Source of the DNA: Diaporthe sp. PMI_573
Lineage: Eukaryota; Ascomycota; Sordariomycetes; Diaporthales; Diaporthaceae
NCBI GenBank assembly: GCA_021399435.1
Contig: JAJTUP010000044.1
Span: 1 to 64,000, forward strand
Length of the DNA: 64,000 nucleotides
Reading direction: 5' to 3'
The notes below the pieces were generated by a model, which saw only the letters and a program-made list of their open reading frames with translations, ran no database searches and had not been told where the DNA came from. Within the stretch, counting starts at the first letter, position 1. Each line of letters opens with the position of its first letter. Below, one piece after another: positions 1 through 8,986 of the stretch. The translations under genes were made by a program, and so were the position numbers.

Positions 1-1820
1 TTTTTCCTGCGCCCATTTAGACTAGCACGCCTACTGCAAGGCATCGTAGCGAATGAGATAGCCGTACTCTTCGATCGTGGATATCAGCTTTGCATAATGG
101 GACGTCATTGCTGAGCATAAAGACCCTCCAGAACACCACTCACAACGGTTTTAGTTAGGATTCTAGTTTAGGATGATCGAATGGGTGCGAGACCGGAATC
201 TTCACATGGCAATATGTTGCGCCCGCTAGGCCATTCTTGGCCCGGGGTATGCCGTTGAACAAGAAAAATCAGGTAAGAGCGCCCATCTTTGGCTAGTTAA
301 GTAATTAATGAGCACAGCAACGTACCGGTTTTCGCCCTCCTATACGTACCGTTTGCGTGATGCTTTCTATCAAACCTGTAAAAATGCGGGCGTGACTGGG
401 AAGAGCCTCTGACACAGTTAGCATCTTATACTGTGCATTTTCTTAGGTCTTCCATGTAAATTCTCGGGCATTTAGGCTATCCCTCTGGTTTTAGTGACTT
501 TTGGGCCTACGTTCCTCTCCTCGGCTGTATATCTGCTCTGGCCCAGCATAGGGGGATGGGAAAGTGATGGCAATATAACTTGAATCACTTGTCTGGTCTG
601 TTCATCTGTGCGACGTGATATATGCTATTCTCTCCTCCGTCGAGAGACATCACGAAACCGCCACTCAGCCTCACAAAACACGTCAACTGTCCACAAGCAC
701 TTCACGATCCTACGAAATATCATCCCTCAAAACGGAATATCAATATTGCGTCCGCCCCGACAACTACATTCGCCTCATCACGCCTCCCTCGCATCTAACC
801 TTCCCAATGATGTCATGCATCGCTCGCGCCTGACCCCGCCGGACTCCCGCCACTTCCCGTCGGAGCTTGTCACCAGTTCACTTTGGTGCCACTAATTCAC
901 TACCGACGAGCAAATATCACATTGGGGACGTAGGGCCTCCTAGATCGATTATACTACGATCTGGTGAGGATGCTGGTGACTTCATCGCGAGTACTCGCGC
1001 CTTGCCATCACCTGCAGCCTATTTTACCCTTCGCGGGTGCTACGCCTGACGGTGTATACCCAGCAACATCCACCCCTGCCTACCACAATAGCCATTTTGT
1101 GTCACTTGTGATATAATTACACCACGTCTGCGTCTGAGTGACTGGGAATACCTGCTGAGAGTACCAGGAGTGGGTAACAATCAGCCATTGGGAGCCATTT
1201 GGAAAAGCCTGGACCGGCCCATCCAGTCTGTCAGGATCTGCGTCCCATCGCAGTTATTTCCGGCTGTCTGTGTTTTGGGCAGGGGTTGGGTCATCTCTTT
1301 CCCAGCCAGCCCGGCCAAATATTGTGGATTTGCAGTGACAGTACCTGCTGATGCAGCTCGGGGTACGTACCTCGAAGAGAGAAGTCCCGGTAACGCACCG
1401 TGCTGTGGCACTTACACCACGCCCACGTCATAAGGACCCACCCGTCCTTACTTCCTTACTCACTCTACCCCGGCACTCGCCCAATTGTGTGCAGCCCGTC
1501 CAGCAATTCAGCCAGTGCCAGGCCGGCCTGTGTGTTTTCGGCCCCGGGCTCAACCCAATTTCGCGATGACGATTTTTGGAACGGGCAGGGTACCTTTGCA
1601 CTAAAGGCAAATCCCGCCCACTTCGCACTCTTCGCACCATGCCGGTCACGTACACTACGTACACTGACAGGGAGGCGATCGAGACGACGAGGGAGAAGGG
1701 GAACGGCACCACACAGAGAATTCTGTGGAACGCCCGGAAACCAAGGAAAGGTTAGCACATCCCAAAGCTTCTCGAGCGACATGGCCCTCAAACGTCCGCC
1801 ATGCTTGTCCAGTCGAACAG
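1..1820. other. No gene recognised
   Basis: I see no coding region with a recognisable family, start context or intron pattern here. Short open frames (around 608-1049 and 1170-1830) begin mostly at non-ATG codons, overlap on both strands and show no domain. No tRNA, rRNA or terminal inverted repeat was found. The right edge is the TA target of a MITE. Confidence 0.5.
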
Positions 1821-1822
1821 TA

Positions 1823-2020
1823 CCGTATTAATTCACCAAATTCGCCCAAACCCCTGTCATCGCCCTTCCTTAACACAGCTTAGTGACAGTCTAAGGATGG
1901 TTTAGGGTTTTCGTTGAGCCACATTGAACCACCAGATCTCTCCACTTTTCCTTTGAATACAGAGTTCAATTGGCTTCTGCCACTGACAGGGGGTTGGACG
2001 AATTTGGTGAATTAATACGG
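1823..2020. mobile_element. MITE copy 1, Tc1/mariner-pogo type
   Basis: A 198-bp element with long terminal inverted repeats: it begins CCGTATTAATTCACCAAA and ends with the reverse complement, flanked on both sides by TA (1821-1822 and 2021-2022). It has no coding capacity. A second copy, in opposite orientation, lies at 49995-50188. The outer TIR bases match the end of the pogo-like element at 53925, which may be a relative of the transposase source. TA targets and TIRs are typical of Tc1/mariner-superfamily MITEs. Confidence 0.88.
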
Positions 2021-2039
2021 TAGCTGACTTGTCGAATAG

Positions 2040-2353
2040 ATCGGTCCAGTTTTCCGTGCCGAGAACTCAAACACCAAACGCCATCTTGCCGAGTACACCG
2101 GCCTCAACATCGAGATGGCTATCCAAAAAGACTACCGTGAAGTAATCCGCGAAGTGGACAGTTTCCTCAAGGAGGTGTTCAGCACCCTCCAGTCCATGCC
2201 CGAGCTTCAAATCGTTCGTGAGCGGTGGCCATCCGAGGATCTCGTCTGGCTCGAGGAGACACCCATCATTCCCTTCACCCAGGGTCTCCAGATGCTGCGC
2301 GATGACGGGATCGATGTTGATGAAGAAGATTTGTCGACCAGGAACGAGATACG
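2040..2353 (+). pseudogene. Aspartyl-tRNA synthetase fragment (cytosolic type)
   Basis: The frame reads from IGPVFRAENSNTKRH through an EYTGLNIEMAI-like stretch to WPSEDLVWLEETP and STRNEIR. The FRAEN-S-T-RH and TGL-(D/N)-IEM segments are conserved class II aminoacyl-tRNA synthetase motif 2 sequence of fungal/eukaryotic AspRS. Only about 105 residues remain of a protein normally over 500 aa. The left edge looks like an intron end: CTGAC branch-like sequence and TAG just before 2040, with a MITE immediately upstream. The right edge is cut by the hAT-A1 terminus at 2354, so the frame ends in transposon sequence at 2372. It is a broken duplicate or a rearranged piece of the gene; the rest is not in this window. 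Confidence 0.8.
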
Positions 2354-4643
2354 CAGGCTTGTCAACAAATAAATCGAATTCAAATGAATCCAGATAAATC
2401 CAAATCAAATCAAGTCAAATCGAGAAAAACCTTATCCAAATCAAATCAAATTACAAGGGCCGATTTGATTTGGATATTTGGATTCATTTGAATAAAATAT
2501 TGGCCAATCACCGCTTGTCACTCCTTGTCCCCAGGACAAGTTGACCCACTCCTGGCAAACTCTGTCCTTTTTTTCGTCCGCCATCTACGAAGTACAAATG
2601 GCCCCATCTACGAATTCCGATAACCCAGCAGCGCTGCTTTCAACTACTCCTTCTATCGCCAACAGCGATCTCGACACCACGACCGACTTCAATCAATCCG
2701 ATATCAATAGAGAGGCAGCTACAGACACTTCCTCCTCGGCCGACTACACCGGCTACGAAGGCATCGATTGGAATCGCCTTTCAGGGTATTGCATCAGCAA
2801 GCACAGAAGACGGCAGCGGACGGGATGGGTGTGGGAGCATGGATTCGATATCGAGAAAGACGGCTCCGGTCGCCGATTCTGGCTCTGCAAAGAGTGTCAC
2901 CGGAAGAAGGCTACGATCACTCATATGTACGATTCTGCGTCTATGAGCCAAGCAAACAGTCACATGGAAGGCGTCCACCGCGTCAATAAAGGCGGGCCAA
3001 TGTCACCCCGGAGGAAGAAACAACGAACTCTCTTCGACATGGCTGACCTGGATGCTCATCGACAGAAGGACCAAGCTGTGATGAACGCCTTCATAGCCTC
3101 ATTCGACCCTCTACACTTTCAGCGGTTGCTTATGCGCTGGGTGGCCTGTGACAACGTCTCATTTAATAAGCTTGAGAGTCCGTACTTTCGCGAGCTTATG
3201 GGGTACGCAAACAACGCTATTATCGAGTCGGGAAGTCTCCCCACTCATAACACAATGCGCGAATGGATTGTACGGACCTTCAATCATCACAAAGGCGTCG
3301 TGACTGAGCTTCTTGGTCGCTCACTTAGCCACATTGACATCTCCTTTGACGTGTGGACGTCTCACAAGTTCACCTCCCTCCTCGGCCTCACCGTACACTT
3401 TCTTGACGACGAAGGGAATTTTAGCACGTTTCTGCTAGGCTTGCCGCAAATCGAGGGTCGTCACAGTGGTGAAACCCTCGCAGATCGAGTCAGTGAAATC
3501 ACCTACGAATATGGCTTTGACGGTCGCGTCGGGTACTTTGTCACCGACAACGCAGAAAATAACGATACGTGTCTTGAAGAGCTCGGTACTGAGCTTGGCT
3601 TCAATAAGCAGCATCGTCGGCTTCGGTGCTGCGGGCATATCATTAATCTCGTCGCCCGGTCTATCCTTTTCGGAACGGATGCCGACGCCTTTGAAGAGGA
3701 CTGCCATGCTGACAAGGAGATTCAAGACGAGATGAGGCTGTGGAGGGCGAAGGGCCCAACTGGCAAGCTGCATAACGTTGTTCACTGGGTGCAGAGATCA
3801 GGCCAGCGTATTGATAAGCTCCACAAGCTCCAGACTATTGAGAACGTGGCTTTGAATCTTGAAGGCAAATCAACCTACGATGTAATCACGGATAACGCAA
3901 CCCGCTGGAACTCATCCGAGGCGATGATGGAGCGAGGCTATCGACTTCGGAATCCTCTTGATTCCCTGGTCCAGGCGGAGGTCACAGAATGGAGCCAGTA
4001 CGTAGCCAGGAGGACTGAGAACGGGACGAAACCGATGCCGAAGAAGAGTCGGAAGAAGCCAGCAATTGTTGACGATAAGATGTCTGCTGAGGACTGGGCA
4101 GTGACTGCAGAGTATCTGGCTATATTGAAGCCGCTAAAAACAGCCACCAAGCGCCTAGAGGGCCGGCCTGAAGATGGTGAGCCGACTCCAGCATTACAAT
4201 TCCTACTTATGCTTATAGGTTACAGGGAAATACGGGGCGATTTGGGAGGTCCTTCTAACTATGGAGTGGTTGTCCACTACCGATCCTGGCGATTATTTAG
4301 TGGACAATCCGATTCAGTACTGGCTTCTCCGAAGACGGCAGTATCCACGTCTGTCGCGGATGGCAATTGATCTCTTTTCAATTCCGGCGATGTCTTCCGA
4401 GCCGGAGCGAATATTCAGCCTTGCAGGACAGATGGTTACCCCTCCGAGAAGACGACTGCAAGCAGACATTATAGGAGCGGCTCGATGCATCTCCTCGTGG
4501 GAGAAAAGTGGGGCTATCCAGATATCCAAATAAATCCAAATGTATCCAAATCAAATCAAATCAAATCAAATCGAGGCTTTTTGTATCCAAATCAAATCAA
4601 ATCGGAGGCTCAATTTGATTTGATTTATTTGTTGACAAGCCTG
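2354..4643 (+). mobile_element. hAT element, family A copy 1 (hAT-A1)
   Basis: Both ends carry the same inverted sequence CAGGCTTGTCAACAAATAAA (2354 onward; reverse complement ending at 4643). Inside both ends lie clusters of AT-rich subterminal repeats built from ATCCAAATCAAATC (about 2375-2490 and 4510-4620), a usual hAT arrangement for transposase binding. The 8 bp outside the left end (GAGATACG) and the right end (AGCGATAG) differ, so there is no target-site duplication. The left flank is AspRS sequence and the right flank is Gypsy integrase sequence. The element encodes one internally deleted transposase. Confidence 0.85.
2598..4533 (+). pseudogene. hAT-A1 transposase, internally deleted
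   Basis: RNase H-like transposase of the hAT superfamily. Starting at ATG 2598 it shows a BED-type zinc finger (C-x2-C in WLCKECHRKK, then the H-x4-H of SHMEGVH), the first catalytic Asp in SFDVWTS, the second in VTDNAENND, the CCGHIINL segment, and NATRWNSS. A 49-nt intron (4177-4225, GTGAGC to ACAG) restores the frame from RPEDG to KYGAIWEV. The second exon jumps directly to the C-terminal dimerisation region (DPGDYLVDNPIQYW, SSEPERIFS), so roughly 150-200 residues between are missing compared with the 769-aa family B protein. The frame is open otherwise; it probably cannot make active transposase. An in-frame TTG at 2541 is an unlikely start. Confidence 0.82.
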
Positions 4644-5301
4644 AGCGATAGTATCTCGTGGCCAGTGTCTCCGCTGTATCGGTCTTCTTCCCCGGGAGTG
4701 TGGCCAGGAGTCTGCTTAGCTTGCACACAAAACCCCATACGTAGTCGTACCCAAATCGGTCCTTGGGCATTGTCTTGCCGTCAACGACAACATATTCCCA
4801 GACTTCTCCCGGTACTGGCAGTGGGTGAAGTAGCCCTGGTGTCTTGTCTCGAGGGATCTTGTTCCGCCGGCACTCGTGGCAGTTGCGGATATACTTGCGT
4901 ACCGATTGCTTTAGCTGTGGCCAGTAGTATTCTCGCTCCAGCATCTTAATAACCTCGTTCTGGCCTGGGTGCGCAAAGATCTTTGGGACGTGAGCTTCTC
5001 GAATCAGGGCCGTCTGTAGGTAGATTTGGCCATCAGCTGTCTTTTCTGGTACCCAAAGACGTTTGTTCTTCATGCCGAGTCCCTGGGCTTGGTTCTCTCG
5101 CTTGATCAGGTCAACCAGGTCTGCACTCTGGGGAGCATTGGTGTTGTCGGCTAGGTTAGTTGTAGCGATAACAATTTCTGTTTGTTCGGCACCTAGGGTC
5201 TTTCCTTGAAGTGGGAGCCTTTGCCTTGGGATTAGAGCCATAGTTCTTTCTTCCTGTTCTCGAGCTTTTCTGCTCCCCAGGGGAGGTATTTGCCGCGACA
5301 A
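4644..5301 (-). pseudogene. Gypsy retrotransposon integrase fragment
   Basis: On the minus strand the frame reads an H2C2 zinc-binding region (HPGQNEVIKMLEREYYWP, then NCHECRRNK) followed by the start of an rve integrase core (WEYVVVDGKTMPKDRFGYDY, first catalytic Asp) up to ATRYYR, where it is cut by the hAT-A1 terminus at 4643. No protease, RT or RNase H precedes it; the 5' side ends without a start codon. This is a fragment of a Ty3/Gypsy polyprotein. Gypsy RT (51.5-52.6 kb) and gag (38.7-40 kb) fragments occur elsewhere in the window and may be from the same family, but they do not overlap, so this cannot be tested here. Confidence 0.8.
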
Positions 5302-5589
5302 ATTCCTATTTGATTCCTTTAATATACAGTACCAACCAATACAGAGACTTTAGTAATTTGTTCTCTCATTCCTAATCATTATATGTAAACTCTCAAATCA
5401 CACCCCACCACACCACCAACGACGCATTCCGCCCTTTTCTTGTTTGGTATTTATGTACACTCGAAAAACTTAAAACAAGACCACCCTTCCTAGAAATAAA
5501 CCCAACTCCCAATTCAACACTCCAACCCTTTTTTGCAATCCTCCCTATATCCTTGATAGTTAGGCCAGGTGAGAGACGCATTTAAGCGA

Positions 5590-6800
5590 TTATCGGCTAG
5601 TATCAACAACATAGCGACCAACAATAGTGCCATCGGCCATCTTGTCGAATATGCTCTGCAGCTCAGAAAGACCAACAGTATTGAAGGGTGTGTTAATGAG
5701 GCCGCGGGCAAAGAAGTCGAGCGCCTCCTGGGTGTCCTGTCGGTTGCCCACGTATGAGCCCTTGATGGAGATCATGCGGACGACGCTCTCAAAGACAGGG
5801 GCAGAGATGCGGGCTCCTGCGGGGAGACCGATGCAGATAACACAGCCGCGGGGGCGGACATAGTCGGCGGCCTGCTGGAAGGGCTTCTCGGAGGCGGCCA
5901 GCAGGATGGAGGCGTGGGGGCCTAGGCCGTCGGGGGTGGCGGCCTTGATGTTTGCGACGAGGTCCTTGGATGTGAAGAAGTCGACGTAGGCGGAGGCGCC
6001 CAGCTCCTTGGTGGCCTTGCCCTTCTCCTCGCCGCCGTCGATGGCGATGGTGTGGATTCCCATGGCCTTACAGTACTGTAGGGCCATGTTGCCGAGACCA
6101 CCACCGGCACCGGCGATGGCGATCCACTGGCCGGGGCGGACCCCAGACTCCTTGATTCCCTTGTAGACGGTGATACCGGCGCAGAGGACGGGGGCGACGG
6201 CCTCGAGGCTCACGCCCTTGGGGATGCGGGCCACGTGGGCGGCCTTGGCGACGGCGTATTGCTGGAAGGAGCCGTCGACAGTGTAGCCGGAGAGCTGGGC
6301 CTCGGCGCAGAGGGGCTCGTCGGCGGTCATGCAGTATGAGCAGGACAGGCAGGAGCCGTTGAGCCACTTGATACCGACCTCGTCACCCTCCTTGAGGTCC
6401 TTGACGAGCTCGCCGCGGGCAACGACGACACCTGCACCCTCGTGGCCACCGACGAGGGGCATCTTGACGGGTAAGGGCCAGTTGCCCTTCATAGCGTGCA
6501 GGTCGGTGTGGCACACACCCGAACTTGACGTTGACCAGGACCTCATCGGGACCGGGCTTGGGGACAGGGATCTTCTTGTACTCAAGAGCTGCGAATTGGG
6601 TGTTAGCATGGAATCTATTTAGAGAGGCGGGAGAGAATTGTGGATTGGAGATCTGCGCAAGGTGGAGGGGCCGACTCGTGGAGGGGCATGGAGGGGTTAT
6701 AATGGAGGGGAAACTAATTGTGCTGGATGAGGTCAAACTTACGTCCGCCGACCTGCTTGCAGACCTGCGCCCACTGCTCAGTTGGAATCTCGACGCCCAT
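5590..6800 (-). CDS. Alcohol dehydrogenase (ADH1-type), with a frameshift
   Basis: Zinc-dependent medium-chain alcohol dehydrogenase, interconverting acetaldehyde and ethanol with NAD(H) in the cytosol. Exon 1 (6743-6800) encodes [19 protein letters not shown]; a 154-nt intron (6589-6742, GTAAGT to CAG) follows; exon 2 (5590-6588) carries the rest. Visible motifs: catalytic-zinc Cys in [18 protein letters not shown], the structural-zinc cysteines [15 protein letters not shown], and the Rossmann motif GAGGGLG. Total length fits the usual ~350 aa. Between VNVKF and GVCHTDLH (about 6520-6524) two bases are missing relative to the family (Phe/Tyr then Ser expected), so translation from the true start shifts frame. 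Either the gene is dead or this is a sequence error; the rest is perfectly kept. It is divergent from pyruvate decarboxylase at 8987, which supplies its substrate. Confidence 0.9.
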
Positions 6801-8751
6801 GTTGTTTGTGTGTGGTGAAGTGTAGATGTCGTGAGTTGCTAAGGTGGCGGTGATATCAAAACCGTGGTGGTGGTGTGTACAAGCTGCTGAGTGGTTCCTT
6901 AGGTTCAGGAAGGGCTTGGTATTCTTAGGGTTATGGTTATTGTGGGCTTGGACAGATTTATACGATACATGGTGCGTGCAGGTGCGGTGCGTGTGGTTTC
7001 TGGTACCGCCTGGGGCCGGGCTGGTTTGGCTCCAGGTCAGGTGGTGTCACTGGTGCCACTGGGCGTTTGTTCCCTCCTGGTTGGAGAAGCTGTTTGCTTC
7101 CGCTGGGTCTCGGTCAAAGACTTCCCTGGTTCATGCTGGGCTGGTTGCATGCAGTATGCAGTGGGCAGTGGATGCAGTACGACCCAGAATTCGATACGGG
7201 TCAGAACATTAGCGACAAGGACAAAGCTCAGATTCAAGCTCAGTGTACGACATGGAAGAGAGGTGGAGGATCCCGACGAGGTGGCGCTCGCCGGGGAGCA
7301 GAGGCAATGCCACCGGAGAAATCCCGCTGGCATCTCCCCGGAGATCTGGTGATGCTGGAGTCCGACTCGAGGCCGGCCATAGCCGTCTGCGTCGTACAAT
7401 TCCCCCGGCGAGGTGGGGCTCCCGGGAAGAGCCACTGTCAGAAGTCACCTAACCCGTGTCGTGTCCTCTCAAACACAATACCCAACCCACCGGCATGGTT
7501 GGGTCAAGCCATACCCTCGGATGCTCTCCTGCGGATGCTCTCCTGGGCGTTTATTGCTTGCTGGGTCCGTTCGACCGACGTATGTACCAGGCTGCTGGGA
7601 TTATAGAACAATGGCCAGGCCCACCCCACGGGGAAACAAAACCATAGCAAACCTATTCCCCAACCGTGCCACAATACGGAGTATCGCCCTCACATGTTCC
7701 CACCACCAACCAGCACATGTTCCTGCCCTGCTGCGCGCCTGGAGGAAGCAGAAGCATGCAGCAGCAAGCTGAGTAGCTTTATTAGCGAGCTGCCCGGGCC
7801 AACTGCGACATCATGCATCATGTGGCAGCTGAACTATTAGTGCACAGGACGGATGTGGGCTGATTACCCCGCACTTCACCTGGCCCTGATTCTTTGGCTC
7901 CCGTGTCCCAGCACATGGGACCATGCCATCCGTGATCTCCCGCGCATGAGCGCTCAATGTCGGCAGGGATCCGAGCTTATCAACTGCTACAGAAGCCATG
8001 TCGAAGCTCAGCTGAGCTCAGCATATGGGACAGCAGAGACAAGCGCGAGAGTTTTCAAAACACGTACTGCATACGCTGCACGTTTGCGCCGCCATCAGAG
8101 GATACACTTCCAGTATGGAGTGATCATGACGAAACGAAAATCTATTTTTTTCCCTTCCCTTCTTATCATCTTGTCTCGAGGCGCATCTTGCATCTCGTAT
8201 CATGGCAACTGTCCGACGAGTAGTTACTGTGTAGTAGCATCCGTGGGATGACCGAATTTAGACTGGCTTGGTGGCTTGCTGCTTGGTGTTGTTTGGGTAT
8301 GGTAGTGATGGTTGGTTACATGCACTTATGAGGTCGTCTATGTGTGTATAGACGTAGTAGTATGGCTGCATTGCGGTAAGTTAGTATTGAGGCCGTCCCG
8401 GTGTCCAATGTATCTTCGTACTCTCGTAAACGGCGGGAGCAACAGTGGGCGATCCGTCCACCTCCTGCCTTAGTTTTATCCTTGGATGGGCTGCTGGATG
8501 TGTCCTGGCCTGTCCTGGCCGTCTGGCCGTGCAGATACGTACACTCGCATCTCCAACAACATTCTCGACTCCTTCTGCCTTGTTTCTGCCCTGACACTCA
8601 ACCATCCGCAGCCGTTGACTTTGTGACATGTCGCTTCCACTTTTCATCAGTCCATCACCGCAAACTTTTTCCAGGGAACCGACAATGGATCCCCGATCCG
8701 TACATCCAAGCCCAGCCCTTGCAGCCACCTCATGCTGCCACGAGCAAAAGA

Positions 8752-8758
8752 TATAAAA
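8752..8758 (+). promoter_or_regulatory. TATA box, pyruvate decarboxylase
   Basis: TATAAAA about 230 bp upstream of the decarboxylase ATG at 8987. It is followed by a pyrimidine-rich stretch, the usual architecture of strong ascomycete promoters. The distance implies a long 5' leader, possibly with an intron. Confidence 0.45.
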
Positions 8759-8930
8759 CCATCTTGAGCCTCATACGACCTCCAACAGTCACACCTCCCT
8801 CATCAGTCTACTACTCATCCACACCTTCTTAGGTATAGAAAGACAACAGCCCCCAGTCCTCTGGACACCACCACCACCACCACCCACCAACCACCTCTCC
8901 CTCCACCTCCCACGGTAACCATATATACCC

Positions 8931-8975
8931 ACCTCACCTCACCTCACCTCACCTTACCTCACCTCACCTAACCTG
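8931..8975 (+). repeat. CTCAC microsatellite in PDC leader
   Basis: About eight near-perfect units of CTCAC (CTCACCTCACC...) just upstream of the decarboxylase start codon. It is probably in the 5' UTR. Such pyrimidine tracts are common before fungal start codons; length may vary between strains. Confidence 0.7.
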
Positions 8976-8986
8976 AATCCTTCCCA

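Larger units (their letters stand above)
6801..8986. promoter_or_regulatory. Divergent ADH/PDC intergenic region
   Basis: A 2.2 kb stretch between the 5' ends of the two ethanol-fermentation genes with no recognisable gene. It must hold both promoters. Near the decarboxylase there is a TATA-like element (8752-8758), followed by CA/CT-rich leader sequence (8850-8980), as often seen in highly expressed fungal genes. Around 7260-7440 there are several short GC-rich blocks (CTCCCCGGAG-like). I did not identify a specific regulator site with confidence. Confidence 0.5.

Noticed and set aside
608..895. Plus-strand frame of 95 codons
   Set aside because: GTG start, overlapping frames, no motif and no intron signals.
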